DNA from: CF-46 sp963760735 | GTDB lineage: Bacteria > Chloroflexota > Limnocylindria > Limnocylindrales > CSP1-4 | Assembly (NCBI GenBank): GCA_963760735.1 | Contig: CAVXEB010000004.1 | Location: 124,001 to 188,000, forward strand | DNA: 64,000 bases | Reading direction: 5' to 3' | Shown here: positions 1 through 9,763 of the stretch, piece by piece | Position numbering within the stretch: position 1 is the first letter of the stretch | Layout: every line of letters starts with the position of its first letter | The notes under the pieces: model-generated | The model's input: the letters and a program-made list of their open reading frames with translations, nothing else | Databases searched by the model: none | Told to the model about the DNA's origin: nothing | Translations under genes and position numbers: made by a program

Positions 1-77
1 AGACGGACGGCGACCATGACGCTTCGGGGGTCGGAGCGCAAGGGCAGGGACGGCCACGCGCCCGCTCACCGGGACTT

Positions 78-854
78 TCAGTCGTTCGCGGTCAAGGTCA
101 GCGTCCAGGGATACCCGGTTCGAGCCGGTTCCGCGAGTCGCACGGGCCACCGGTCCGCCAGCAGGTCGGCGAGGGCATCCGGGTCGTCCGGCTCCGACCC
201 GGAAGCGAGGAGATGGCGCGCCGCTTCGCCGCGGATTCGCTTGGCGATGACGTCGCCGATCCGTTGCCCGTCTTCGCCCGCCTGGTCGACCTTGACGGCC
301 ACGCATCGATGGCCGACTCCGGCGGGCATCCCCAGCGATTGGAAGCTCGGCGGTCGGAGGTCGACGATGACGCCGGCAGGTCCCGCGAGGTCGGCGAGGA
401 GGCCCGCGAGCACGGCCCGCCACATTGGCTCGACGCGGCCCACGCCGACGAGATCCGACCAGGCCCGCATGCGGTAGGCGGGGATCCGATCGGCCGGCCG
501 GAGCGCGCCCCACAACGCCGACGTGATGACGACGCTGCGCTCGGCTCGCTCCCGGGCCGCGCCGCGGAGCGAGGGGAGATCGAGCCCCACATGCAGCGGC
601 CCCGCGTAGACGTCGGCCGCGGGTCGCGTTGCCAGCTCGAGAAGGCGCGTGTTGCGCGCGATCTGGGCGGCCATCGTCGGTCGCTCGAACAGCCGCTCGA
701 AGGCATCCGGGCCGGCGCTCGTCTCGATCAGGGCATCGAGGACCCGGATCCGGAGCGGCGTGAGCTCCGGAAAGGACAGCTGGTCGAGGGCGACCGGGCT
801 GCCGTGATCCGGGGCGGGCCGCTTCGTCTCCGACGGCGGCACGATGATGAGCAC
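78..854 (-). CDS. yaaA: YaaA/UPF0246 family protein (peroxide stress response)
   Basis: The 258-residue product matches the YaaA (DUF328) family in length and in its N-terminal pattern, a short hydrophobic strand followed by PPSETKR near residues 7-13. E. coli YaaA limits free iron and DNA damage under peroxide stress; that role is carried over from the family. The start is a GTG at 854. No Shine-Dalgarno is visible, but a -10-like GACCAT lies six bases upstream (861-866), so the message may be leaderless. It is divergent from the sigma factor at 922, and a 9-bp inverted repeat (868-900) lies between them. Confidence 0.85.
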   Translation of the reverse strand: MLIIVPPSETKRPAPDHGSPVALDQLSFPELTPLRIRVLDALIETSAGPDAFERLFERPTMAAQIARNTRLLELATRPAADVYAGPLHVGLDLPSLRGAARERAERSVVITSALWGALRPADRIPAYRMRAWSDLVGVGRVEPMWRAVLAGLLADLAGPAGVIVDLRPPSFQSLGMPAGVGHRCVAVKVDQAGEDGQRIGDVIAKRIRGEAARHLLASGSEPDDPDALADLLADRWPVRLAEPARTGYPWTLTLTAND

Positions 855-867
855 CGTCGCATGGTCA

Positions 868-900
868 CATGACGGCCCGCTCGCGGGTCAAGCCGTCATG
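868..900. promoter_or_regulatory. Inverted repeat between divergent yaaA and ECF sigma gene
   Basis: CATGACGGC (868-876) and its exact reverse complement GCCGTCATG (892-900) are separated by 15 bases. The repeat sits between two divergent starts (854 and 922), where an operator for both genes would lie. The binding protein is unknown, and a hairpin in the sigma-factor leader is the alternative. Confidence 0.4.
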
Positions 901-921
901 GGACCAACCCGGAGTGAATCC

Positions 922-1806
922 ATGCACGATCAGGAATGGCTCGCCGACCGCTTCGAGGCCAACCGCTCGCACCTTCGCGGTGTCGCCTTCCGGATGCTCG
1001 GCTCCGTGACGGAGGCGGACGACGCGGTCCAGGAAGCCTGGATCCGGCTGAGCCGGACCGACACGACCGATGTCGACAACCTCCGGGCGTGGCTGACCAC
1101 GGTCGTCGGCCGGGTCTGCCTGAACATGCTGCGGTCGCGCAGGACCCGACGCGAGGCGTCCCTCGAGACCCACCTGCCGGATCCGATCGTCAGCCCGGAG
1201 GAGGGCCTGGATCCCGAGCAGGAAGCGCTGATCGGCGACTCGATCGGGCTGGCGATGCTCGTCGTCCTTGACTCGCTCACGCCGGCGGAGCGCGTCGCAT
1301 TCGTGCTCCACGACGTGTTCGCCGTGCCGTTCGACGAGATCGCACCGATCGTCGGCCGGACGCCCGCGGCCGCGCGGCAGCTCGCAAGCCGGGCGCGTCG
1401 TCGCGTCCAGGGTGCGCCGGTGCCCGATGTCGATCTCGACGGCCAGTGGGCGGTCGTCGACGCGTTCCTCGCGGCCGCGCGCGACGGCGACTTCGAGCGC
1501 CTGGTCGCCGTCCTCGACCCGGACGTGGTGCTCCGCTCCGACGGCGGCGAAGCCCGGCCGGAGCTGGTGTCGCTCGTCCATGGAGCGCGGGCCGTGGCCG
1601 AGCAGGCGTGGACCTTCCGCCGGTTCGCCGACACGGCGACGCGGGTCCTGGTCAACGGCGTCCCGGGCGGCGTGGCGTGGGCGCCCGACGGGAGCCCGTT
1701 CGCCGTGCTCGCGTTGACCGTCAACGGCGGGCGGATCGTCGCGATCGACATCCTTGCGGATCCGCATCGGCTCGGGCAGCTCGACCTCACGGTCGTTGCG
1801 GGCTGA
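922..1806 (+). CDS. ECF sigma factor, SigJ/ECF41-like
   Basis: This 294-residue protein has sigma region 2 at about residues 10-75 (FRMLGSVTEADDAVQEAW) and region 4 at about 125-175 (LTPAERVAFVLHD, then PAAARQLASRARRR). Its C-terminal domain of about 110 residues resembles the SnoaL/NTF2 fold. That architecture is typical of ECF41/SigJ factors, where the tail replaces a separate anti-sigma factor and modulates activity. The start at 922 is preferred because GGAGTG precedes it and sigma homology begins soon after; an in-frame ATG at 844 would add 26 unrelated residues. ECF41 factors often sit beside a small redox gene, and the next gene is an F420-type nitroreductase. Confidence 0.88.
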   Translation: MHDQEWLADRFEANRSHLRGVAFRMLGSVTEADDAVQEAWIRLSRTDTTDVDNLRAWLTTVVGRVCLNMLRSRRTRREASLETHLPDPIVSPEEGLDPEQEALIGDSIGLAMLVVLDSLTPAERVAFVLHDVFAVPFDEIAPIVGRTPAAARQLASRARRRVQGAPVPDVDLDGQWAVVDAFLAAARDGDFERLVAVLDPDVVLRSDGGEARPELVSLVHGARAVAEQAWTFRRFADTATRVLVNGVPGGVAWAPDGSPFAVLALTVNGGRIVAIDILADPHRLGQLDLTVVAG

Positions 1807-1901
1807 CGGTTCGCATCCGTCTGCAACGGTCACGTCCGGGCGTTGACGCGGGTCTCATGTGTGACCCCCCGACGATCGACGCATGGAGGAGCGATGACGA
1901 C

Positions 1902-2360
1902 ATGAGCAACTCCGCCGGCAGGGCCTTTGCCGCTCCCCGCTACGTCACGGTCTTCAATCCGATCACGAGGCGGGTGCTGGCCGCCGGTGTTCCGCTCGGC
2001 TTCAACGGGCTGGTCACCGTTCGCGGCCGGAAGAGCGGGATCCTCCGCACGACGCCCGTGGCGATCATCTCGGCCACCGGGCGACGCTGGATCTGGGCCC
2101 CGTGGGGCGAGTCCCAGTGGGTCCGCAACCTGCGCGCCGCCGGTCGGGCGACGATCACCGTCCGCGGCCGCGAGGAGGACGTGGTCGCCAGCGAGCTGGA
2201 CGCGACCCAGCGAGTCGGGTTCTTCCGCGACGTCCTGGGACCGCTCGCACGGGGCATGCGGTTCGGGGTCTGGTTCATCCGCACCGTCGACCAGACCGAT
2301 CTCGACGATCCGGAGGAAGCGGCCCGGGGTCGCGCGGTGTTCGAGCTCCACCCCGCGTAA
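1902..2360 (+). CDS. Nitroreductase family deazaflavin-dependent oxidoreductase
   Basis: This 152-residue protein resembles the Ddn/DUF385 family. It has the RGRKSGILRTTPV segment near residues 36-48 that usually forms part of the F420-binding site, and a WVRNLRAAG segment near residues 74-82. Members use F420H2 to reduce quinones or nitro compounds; the substrate here is unknown. A strong GGAGGAG lies upstream of the ATG at 1902. It follows the sigma factor by about 95 bases on the same strand and may be its target. A related gene sits at 39232. Confidence 0.82.
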   Translation: MSNSAGRAFAAPRYVTVFNPITRRVLAAGVPLGFNGLVTVRGRKSGILRTTPVAIISATGRRWIWAPWGESQWVRNLRAAGRATITVRGREEDVVASELDATQRVGFFRDVLGPLARGMRFGVWFIRTVDQTDLDDPEEAARGRAVFELHPA

Positions 2361-2415
2361 GGTCCGATTTCGAGGCGGCCAGGGGGTCTTGACATGCATG
2401 ACGTACGTTCATGGC

Positions 2416-2862
2416 ATGACGACCAACGACCTGGCCGGACCCGATCCGGCGACCATCATCCAGTACATCCGGGAGACCTGGCCGGAGACCGACGTCCTCG
2501 AGGCGGGCGGGACGTGGTTCTGCTCCCTGGATCCGGAGAAGCACTTCCCGAACTACGCCACGATCGTCACGAACAACGACTACGACGACGGCTCCGACCT
2601 CGATCGCGAGGGGGTGTTCCGGCTGAACCTGGGACTGACCCGGGCGACGTTCGAGCGGCTCCTGGGCGACCCCCTGGATCCGGCGTCGCCGCCCGACTAC
2701 ACGGCCCTCGACACGCTTCTCCCCCACCCCACCTACGCCGCTCAGCTGTGGATCTCGATCCTGAACCCGTCGGCGACGACATTCCGTGAGACCGTCATCC
2801 CGCTGATCGCCGAGGCCCACGATCGCCTCGCGGCACAGCGGGCTCGCCACGGCATGACCTGA
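2416..2862 (+). CDS. DUF6194 family protein
   Basis: This 148-residue protein matches the DUF6194 pattern: an N-terminal IIQYIRETWP helix, a GGTWFCSLDPEKHFPNYATIV core around residues 28-50, and a C-terminal LWISILNP strand. The biochemical function of the family is not established. I prefer the start at 2416 because TACGTT (2404-2409) lies exactly six bases upstream as a leaderless-type -10. An in-frame ATG at 2398 is the alternative. The start lies within an imperfect palindrome around 2395-2416. Confidence 0.72.
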   Translation: MTTNDLAGPDPATIIQYIRETWPETDVLEAGGTWFCSLDPEKHFPNYATIVTNNDYDDGSDLDREGVFRLNLGLTRATFERLLGDPLDPASPPDYTALDTLLPHPTYAAQLWISILNPSATTFRETVIPLIAEAHDRLAAQRARHGMT

Positions 2863-2886
2863 GCCCCGGCCGGCGGCGAAGGCCTC

Positions 2887-3819
2887 TTAGGCGTCCGGGG
2901 CGAACCAGTCGAGGACCCGCATCGCGCGGAGCGTGTTCCAGCGGCTCGGCCTGCCCTCGCCGTCATCCATCTCGACGTCGACCTGGCCCTCGTGCACCTT
3001 CAGGAGCGGCCATCGGCCGTCGGGATCCCGCTGACCCTTGACGACCTCGACCGCCTCGGTCACGCGGTCGTCGTCCGTCAGGCCCGTGTCGCGGAAGTAG
3101 TCGAGGCCGCGGAGCACGTCGTAGTGCCACCACGTCGGGAACGAAGACTGGAGCCAGTCGGGATCGATCACTTCGCCGGTCGACTTCCGGCGGAACAGCC
3201 GGCGTTCCAGCATGTACTCCTCGCCGCGCCGGCGTGCCGCGGCCCAATCGGCCGAGCCGCCGATCGCCTGCTCGTGCGCGAGCAGGCCCTCGACCACGTT
3301 GATCGTCGTCCCGAACGACGACACGGTCGCGCCGTTCTCGACCTCGCAGTTCCAGCCGCCATCGGCGAGCTGCTCGCCGAGCAACCGGTCGACCAGCGGC
3401 GTCACGTCCACCCCGAAGTACGAGCCCGTCGAGACGACGTTGCCGTTGATGCACGGCTCCACCTCGCCCTCGAAGAACCGGCTCTCGGCCCAGGGCGGAT
3501 TCCACCAGGCGCCGTCTCCCCACGTGACATGCTCGCGAACGAGACCGATCGCGCGCCGTGCACCCTCGCCCTCGGGATCGAGGCCGAGCCGGCGGAGCAG
3601 CTCCAGGACATGGAACGTGTCGGTCCGTTCCTGCGAGAAGGCGTTGCCGGCCCACAGGCCATCGGGCGCCTGGAGCGCCAGGAGCCGGGCGCCCCAGCCC
3701 TCCGTGGCGATCCTCGACCGCTCGGTGGCAACGACGTCTGCAGGCTCGTGGGTCAGGTCGCGCATCACCTGCCAGCGGATCGAGGGATCGGAGTCGAGCA
3801 GCCAATCGATGACGGTCAT
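2887..3819 (-). CDS. Prenyltransferase/squalene-cyclase-like alpha-toroid protein
   Basis: The 310-residue sequence has repeated helical units typical of prenyltransferase and squalene-oxidase repeat proteins, with QAPDGLWAG near residue 50, LADGGWNCE near 150 and RDPDGRWPL near 265. The DxDD motif of true squalene-hopene cyclases is not visible, so catalytic cyclisation is doubtful. It may be a stand-alone alpha/alpha-toroid protein of unknown function. The start at 3819 is preceded by GAGGTAGGGAC, an acceptable ribosome site. It ends 24 bases from the convergent DUF6194 gene. Confidence 0.65.
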   Translation of the reverse strand: MTVIDWLLDSDPSIRWQVMRDLTHEPADVVATERSRIATEGWGARLLALQAPDGLWAGNAFSQERTDTFHVLELLRRLGLDPEGEGARRAIGLVREHVTWGDGAWWNPPWAESRFFEGEVEPCINGNVVSTGSYFGVDVTPLVDRLLGEQLADGGWNCEVENGATVSSFGTTINVVEGLLAHEQAIGGSADWAAARRRGEEYMLERRLFRRKSTGEVIDPDWLQSSFPTWWHYDVLRGLDYFRDTGLTDDDRVTEAVEVVKGQRDPDGRWPLLKVHEGQVDVEMDDGEGRPSRWNTLRAMRVLDWFAPDA

Positions 3820-3895
3820 GTCCCTACCTCGCGGCGCTCCCCGTCGGCGGACTCGGGTGCACGACGAGCATCGGGGCCAATGGTGACAACGGCCG

Positions 3896-5320
3896 TCATG
3901 CTCCTGAAAAGGGCGGTCGGGTCGTCGCGGGCGTCACGTTGTGGTTCCGCCGGAAGACGTTGTCCGGGTCCCACGTCCGCTTGAGGTTCGCGAGCCGCGC
4001 GACCTTCGCGTCGCCGTAGATGATCCGCGTCTCGGCCGGGCCGACGTCGGCGTTCTCGTTGGCGTAGCGGCCCTCGATCGCGTCGGGTTCGACAACGGCC
4101 ATCGACCGGCGGACCCAGTCCCGGTTCGCGTCGTCCTCCGCGGCGTCGTCCCAGGTCGCATCGGCGCTGAGATCGAACCGCGCGGCTCGTCCCGAGAACG
4201 CCGTCGCGGCCTCGTCGACGCGCGCGATCGCGCCGCCCTGGGCCGTCACCGAGAACGACCCGTCCGCAGGCCCCGTCGCCGTCAGCTCGACGAGCTCGTC
4301 GAGCGCCTCGGGTCGGAGCTCGTTCGCATACAGGCCCTTGATGAACGAACGCCTGCCCCAGCCGAGGACGAGATCGTGCGCCGTCTGCGCCTCGAGGTAG
4401 GGCTGGCTGCCGCCACTGACGGACTGCGGCTCCGGACCGCGGCGCAGACCGGCCGTGTCGCGCTCCACGGCCTCGGCGCTGCCGCTGTGGTTGAACGACA
4501 CGAAGACGACGGGATCCCCGCCGCCCGAGCCGGAACCGTCGGTGGCCAGGTCCTCGTGGGCGATGCCGTAGATCATCGAGACCGTGTCCGGCGCGTCGGC
4601 GGCGTAGTCGCGGAACACCTCCCAGACCTCGCGGGCGGTCGACGCCGGGTACGTCCGAACGCCTCGATGGAGATCCGGACCGAACGGATGAAGCCCGAAC
4701 TCCAGCGCGGTCGCGATCCCGAAGTTCCAGCCGGCCCCGCGCATCCCCCAGAAGAGCTCCGGCTCCTCGGTCTCGCTCGCCCGGACGAGCCGGCCGTCGG
4801 CCGTCACCAGCTCCACGGCGCGCAGGTTGTCGATCGTCAGGCCGAAGTTCCGCTGGAGGCGGCCGATCCCGCCGCCGAGCGTCAGGCCGGCGACGCCCGT
4901 GTGCCCGATCACGCCGATCGGGCAGACGAGGCCGTGAGCCTGGGCGGCGACGTCGAGCTCGCCGAGCAGCGCGCCGGCGTTCGCCCGCGCGGTTCGCGTC
5001 GCAGGATCCACGCTGACGCCGCGCATCCGCGACAGGTCGACGACGAGGCCGCCGTCACAGCTCGAGTGGCCCGCAGCGCTGTGGCCGCCGGACCGGACCG
5101 CCAGCTCGAGGTCGTGCTCGCGGGCGAACCGGATCGCGGCCGCGACCTCCTCGCTCGTGGTCGGTCGCACGACGACGGCGGGTCGCAGATCGTGGACGGC
5201 GTTCCACAGCCGGCGAGCCTCGTCGTACTCGTCGTCGTCCGGCGTGACGACCGCGCCCGGAAACCGTTCGCGGAGCCGGGTGACCTGGTCGCCGGTGAGC
5301 CCCGCGGCCGCGTGCACCAT
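3896..5320 (-). CDS. FAD-linked oxidoreductase, berberine-bridge/6-HDNO type
   Basis: This 474-residue protein has an N-terminal PP-loop FAD domain with the RSGGHSAAGHSSCDGG segment, whose His is the usual covalent FAD anchor, and GLTLGGGIGRL near residue 150. It closes with a BBE-type C-terminus (WDPDNVFRRNHNV). Relatives oxidise amines, alcohols or sugars with O2; the substrate cannot be inferred here. GAGGAT precedes the ATG at 5320. A paralogue lies at 53350-54738. Confidence 0.85.
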   Translation of the reverse strand: MVHAAAGLTGDQVTRLRERFPGAVVTPDDDEYDEARRLWNAVHDLRPAVVVRPTTSEEVAAAIRFAREHDLELAVRSGGHSAAGHSSCDGGLVVDLSRMRGVSVDPATRTARANAGALLGELDVAAQAHGLVCPIGVIGHTGVAGLTLGGGIGRLQRNFGLTIDNLRAVELVTADGRLVRASETEEPELFWGMRGAGWNFGIATALEFGLHPFGPDLHRGVRTYPASTAREVWEVFRDYAADAPDTVSMIYGIAHEDLATDGSGSGGGDPVVFVSFNHSGSAEAVERDTAGLRRGPEPQSVSGGSQPYLEAQTAHDLVLGWGRRSFIKGLYANELRPEALDELVELTATGPADGSFSVTAQGGAIARVDEAATAFSGRAARFDLSADATWDDAAEDDANRDWVRRSMAVVEPDAIEGRYANENADVGPAETRIIYGDAKVARLANLKRTWDPDNVFRRNHNVTPATTRPPFSGA

Positions 5321-5409
5321 TCGTGGATCCTCCGTCTTGCGCTGTCCGACATTCGATTGAGGGTTGGACGACCCCCGGAACGGGAACTCATCGCCCGAGC
5401 GGTGCTGCG

Positions 5410-6381
5410 TCAGTCCTTCGGGCGCTCGCGGATGACCTTCCGTGGATCCTTCTCGAGCTCGATGCCCTTGTAGGCCGCCTGGCGAACCAGGCCGTCACCC
5501 GTCCAGCCGGCGAACTCGGCGCGGACGACCAGCTCAGGACGAAGCCATCGGGCATCGCGGGCCGCGGCCCGGGGAGGCGGCGGCGTGAACGGCGGGGCCT
5601 CGTCGGCCAGCGGCGCCACGGCGGCCAGCAGCTCGGCCCGGCTGTCGGTCGTGAACCCGGCGCCCACCTTGCCCGCGTAGCGCAGCCGGCCGTCCTCGTA
5701 GACGCCGACGAGGAGCGCGCCCAGGTCGACGGCCTTGCCGGTGCCGGCGGCCCAGCCGCCGACGACGAGCTCCTGCTCGGGACGGATCTTGACCTTCTGC
5801 CAGCGGTCACTCCGCTTGCCCGGGACGTATGGCGATCGCCGGTCCTTCGCCATGATCCCCTCGAGGCCCCGCTCCCGGGCGGCCTCGAAGAACGCGATCC
5901 CCGCACCTTCGACGTGCTCGCTCATCCGGACTCGCGGGTCCGGCCGCAGGACGCCGGCGAGGAGCCGGCGACGCTCCTCGAGCGGCTCGTCGACGAGCGG
6001 CCGGCCGTCGAGGTGAAGCAGATCGAAGATCTCGTAGACGAACGGGTTCGGTTCGGCGGTCAGTCCGCGTCCCTTGATCCGTGCCTGGAGCAGGGCGAAA
6101 TCGGGCTCGCCGCGCGGATCCAGCGCGATGACCTCACCGTCGACGATCGCGTCGCGAGCGTCGATCCAGGTCGGCGGGTCGAGGAACGGCCCGAAGTAGC
6201 GGGACGCGTCCTGCTCGCCGCGAGTCCAGAGTCCGACTTCGGTGCCATCGACGATGGCCTCCACCCGGAAGCCATCCCACTTGATCTCGAAGAGCCAGTC
6301 GGGATCGTCGAAGGCCGCCCCGACGAGCGTCGCGAGCATCGGTGGGACGAAGGCCGGTCGGGCTCGGGCCTTGCTGGGCAT
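5410..6381 (-). CDS. ATP-dependent DNA ligase (LigC/LigD ligase-domain type)
   Basis: The adenylation motif I, EIKWDGFR, places the nucleophilic lysine at residue 34. Further nucleotidyltransferase motifs follow (ENPFVYEIFDLLHLDG-like region near 115-125, EGIMAKDR near 170, and WQKVKIRPEQE near 195), then a C-terminal OB fold. At 323 residues it is a ligase-only enzyme without LigD polymerase or phosphoesterase domains. Such ligases act in end joining or base repair, but no Ku gene is visible here. I chose ATG 6381 because homology starts at once (PSKARARPAFVPPMLA) and CATGAT lies six bases upstream. The longer frame to 6477 adds 32 residues with no homology. Confidence 0.85.
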   Translation of the reverse strand: MPSKARARPAFVPPMLATLVGAAFDDPDWLFEIKWDGFRVEAIVDGTEVGLWTRGEQDASRYFGPFLDPPTWIDARDAIVDGEVIALDPRGEPDFALLQARIKGRGLTAEPNPFVYEIFDLLHLDGRPLVDEPLEERRRLLAGVLRPDPRVRMSEHVEGAGIAFFEAARERGLEGIMAKDRRSPYVPGKRSDRWQKVKIRPEQELVVGGWAAGTGKAVDLGALLVGVYEDGRLRYAGKVGAGFTTDSRAELLAAVAPLADEAPPFTPPPPRAAARDARWLRPELVVRAEFAGWTGDGLVRQAAYKGIELEKDPRKVIRERPKD

Positions 6382-6612
6382 GGGTCTATCATGCCGCGCC
6401 GGCCGCATCGCACGGACCGCGACGTGACCGACGTCGTCGTGCCTGTCCTCGACGCCGGGCGTTCCTTCCTGACCCACGTTCCGGCAACGGTCATGGTCGA
6501 TAGTTGGCGACCGGCACGGACCTCGCGTTCGCGTCCCTCGGTCACGAACTCGGTGAGGACCAGCCGTCCCATCGGTCGGACTACAGGATGTCGGCGGCCG
6601 AATTCGAGCCGG

Positions 6613-7005
6613 TCAGGCGTCCCGCTGCAGCGTCCGCCAGCCACCCGCTCGGTTGTGCTCGATGATCTGCCGGAAGATCGCCATGAGGGCCGGCTCGTTG
6701 ATTCGCTCGCCCTCATGGATTGCGATCTGGCGCCCGGTCTGGTTGTCGTGGCCGGCCGTGATGATGCCCTCGGGATCGGACACGAGCGGGTCGTAGAGGA
6801 AGACGTTCACGTGATCCCTCGCCGCCAGCAGGGCAGCGACGTTGCCCTGGAGGACGAAGTACGGCTGAACGGTTCGCTTGATTGTCTCGACGACCTCGGG
6901 GTCGGCCTCGTGCGCGAGGTCGCGGACACGCCGGCAGATCGCCTGCTGCCAGTCGGGCAACGCCTCGATGTAGGCGTCGACGCGGCGATCCTTCGCGTAG
7001 CTCAC
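6613..7005 (-). CDS. DUF1801 domain protein (YdhG-like)
   Basis: The 130-residue product looks like a DUF1801/YdhG protein: an N-terminal YIEALPDWQQAICRRVRDLAHEA helix pair, ETIKRTVQPYFVLQG in the middle, and FLYDPLVSDPEGI afterwards. These proteins share a CyaY-like fold and have no assigned reaction. The start is GTG at 7005. It is 13 bases from the monooxygenase gene at 7019, which is on the same strand upstream, so the two may be co-transcribed. Confidence 0.75.
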   Translation of the reverse strand: MSYAKDRRVDAYIEALPDWQQAICRRVRDLAHEADPEVVETIKRTVQPYFVLQGNVAALLAARDHVNVFLYDPLVSDPEGIITAGHDNQTGRQIAIHEGERINEPALMAIFRQIIEHNRAGGWRTLQRDA

Positions 7006-7018
7006 GGGAGCGAGCGTG

Positions 7019-7321
7019 TCAGCCGGGAAGCTTGGCCGCCAGGACGTCGACGTTCCCGATGTCGGGCGGCTCGCTGAAGAGGTCCGCGGCCTGGGCCATC
7101 AGGGCCTCCGCCACGCGTCCCTGCAGATGCGCCTGACGACCGGCGTCGGACGGGAAGACGTCGAAGATGCCGTAGCTCGACGGCCCCATCTTCACGGCGA
7201 ACCAGGCGGTCGTGTCCGGCTCCGCGTTGACGAGCGCCAGCCCGCCCTCGAGGAACCGCTCGACATCCGCCTCCATTCCCGGTTTGGCCTCGAGAAGGAC
7301 GAGGAGACCGACGGTGACCAT
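7019..7321 (-). CDS. Antibiotic biosynthesis monooxygenase-like (ABM) protein
   Basis: This is a 100-residue ABM-fold protein. It begins MVTVGLLVLLEAKPGMEADVE, typical of the ferredoxin-like dimeric alpha/beta barrel, and has TTAWFAVKMG and YGIFDVF strands. Such proteins are cofactor-free quinol monooxygenases or simply small-ligand binders. GGAAGGAG lies at a good distance before the ATG at 7321. It is followed closely by the DUF1801 gene and lies about 100 bases downstream of drrB. Confidence 0.75.
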   Translation of the reverse strand: MVTVGLLVLLEAKPGMEADVERFLEGGLALVNAEPDTTAWFAVKMGPSSYGIFDVFPSDAGRQAHLQGRVAEALMAQAADLFSEPPDIGNVDVLAAKLPG

Positions 7322-7420
7322 GGCACGCTCCTTCCACGGGCGGCGTCCGGATGATGGAACGTCGAATCATCGCAGGACCGTGCCAAACCCGCCGTCGACC
7401 ACGGCTGTTGCCGGTCCTTC

Positions 7421-8208
7421 CTAGCGCTCGCGATCCTTCTCGTACAGGCGGGTCGACCAGACGTAGGCGACGACCGAGAGCGCGACGCACCACGCGATCG
7501 AGACGATCCCGCTGTTGCCGATGGGCGTCCCGAACAGGAGCCCGCGAAGGGTCTCGATGACCGGAGTGAAGGGCTGGTTCTGGGCGAACCAGCTGAGGCC
7601 GTCGGGCATCGACTCCGTCGGCACGAAGCCGCTGCTCAGGAACGGCAGCAGGATGAGGAACATCGGGAGGTTGCTCGCGGTTTCGACGCTCTTCGTCGAC
7701 ATGCCGAGGGCGACGCACAGCCACGTGATCGCCACGGCGGCAAGCACCAGGAATCCGGTCGCCTCGAGCCATTCGATCGGTCCCGTGGTCGGGCGGAAGC
7801 CGATCAGGACCGCCACGATCACGACGAGCCCCAGGGCGAGCATCGCCTGGATCACGCTGCCGACGACGTGCCCGATCAGGACGGATGACCGCGCGACCGC
7901 CATCGTCCGGAACCGGGCGATGATGCCCTCGGTCATGTCCATCGCGACCGAGATCGCGGTCCCCTGGCCGGCGCCCGCGATCGTGATGATCAGGACCCCG
8001 GGAATGACATAGGCGAGGTAGTCGGCGCGGGAGCCGGAAACGCCCGGGAGGCCGGCGCCGAGCGTGCCGCCCAGGACGTACACGAACAGGAGCAGGAACA
8101 CGACCGGGATCCCGGCCACGAAGAACGTCAGCGACGGGTAGCGACGCATCCGGCGGAGGTTGCGGCGCAGCATCGTGGCCGAGTCGGCCACGGCGAGCGG
8201 GTACGTGA

Positions 8209-8212
<4 letters not shown>
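7421..8212 (-). CDS. ABC-2 type exporter permease, DrrB-like
   Basis: The 263-residue membrane protein has about six hydrophobic segments, starting with FFVAGIPVVFLLLFVYVLGG near residue 30 and ending in an IVSIAWCVALSVVAYVW helix. The QNQPFTPVIETLRGLLFG segment near 205-222 is characteristic of ABC-2/DrrB permeases. Its start codon overlaps the ATPase stop (ATGA, 8209-8212), so the pair is translationally coupled. With the ATPase it should export a hydrophobic drug or lipid; the cargo is unknown. Confidence 0.88.
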
Positions 8213-9168
<956 letters not shown>

Positions 9169-9201
9169 GACGCACCTCCCCACCCGAGCCCGAGGCGCGG
9201 G

Positions 9202-9756
9202 TCAGACGTCGAGCTCCTCGACCTCCGGCTGATTCTTGACGCGGGCAACCATGTCGTAGAGCTGCGGCGGAACCTTGGGCTGGAGCTCCTCGAGGGTGTC
9301 GATGACTTCGAGTGTCGACTGGGCAGGGCTCGAGCCGTAGCTGAGGTTGCCGATCCCGAGGTAGCCGCGCCAGCCGGCGTTCTTGCCGTCCTGGTCGACC
9401 ATCGTGAACCCGGCGCTCTGCTCGACGTGGAGGACGTACTTGCCCTTGCGTCCGCGCCAGACCCGGTACTGCTCGAAGCCGCTGTTGTTCGAGTTGGCCC
9501 ACTCACCGAGGCGGACACCGGTGAACCGGACCTTGTGGCCCTTCCCTGTTCCGACCCGAACGGTGACCTCGTCGAACCCCTCGCGCTTGCTCTCTTCGAC
9601 GTCGACATAGCGACGGAGGGCTGCGGAGATCGCGGCGGACAGGTTGTCTCCGGCGAGCTCCTGCGCTCGCTGATAGAGCGGAAGGTCTCCCTGTGAGACG
9701 TAGATGGTCTTGTTCGGCACGTGTGCATCGTATCTCCAGGCTGCGTGGTCGGCCAT
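9202..9756 (-). CDS. EXLDI family protein
   Basis: From VPNKTIYVSQGDLPLYQRAQ onward the sequence matches the EXLDI family, through LSAAISAALRRYV and RKGKYVLHVE, to a C-terminal EELDV that corresponds to the name-giving motif. The N-terminal 50 residues resemble a ribbon-helix-helix DNA-binding fold, so it may be an autoregulator of the exporter operon; this is inference. Two starts compete: ATG 9756, which coincides with the predicted transcription start (TATACT seven bases upstream), and GTG 9720, where family similarity begins. I chose 9756 for its promoter geometry. Confidence 0.8.
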   Translation of the reverse strand: MADHAAWRYDAHVPNKTIYVSQGDLPLYQRAQELAGDNLSAAISAALRRYVDVEESKREGFDEVTVRVGTGKGHKVRFTGVRLGEWANSNNSGFEQYRVWRGRKGKYVLHVEQSAGFTMVDQDGKNAGWRGYLGIGNLSYGSSPAQSTLEVIDTLEELQPKVPPQLYDMVARVKNQPEVEELDV

Positions 9757-9763
9757 GCGTAGG

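Noticed and set aside
2389..2394. TTGACA as a -35 box for the DUF6194 gene
   Set aside because: The possible -10 (TACGTT, 2404) is only nine bases away, and a 17-base spacer would put the transcription start past the start codon.
3896..5320. Bicovalent FAD attachment in the BBE-like enzyme
   Set aside because: The His anchor is present but no Cys sits at the position expected before the GGG loop; the Cys in GLVCPIG is several residues too early.
5410..6381. Non-homologous end-joining locus (LigD with Ku)
   Set aside because: Only the ligase domain is present and no Ku, polymerase or phosphoesterase sequence is visible in the window.
6382..6612. Minus-strand MGRLVLTEFVT near 6572, resembling the start of DHFR-family proteins
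   Set aside because: The similarity ends after about 11 residues and the expected SLDG segment does not follow in any frame; too little to call a remnant.
5323..7077. Very long plus-strand open frame over the ligase and DUF1801 genes
   Set aside because: It is antisense to two well-supported genes, has the Arg/Pro-rich composition of GC-driven shadow frames and matches no family.
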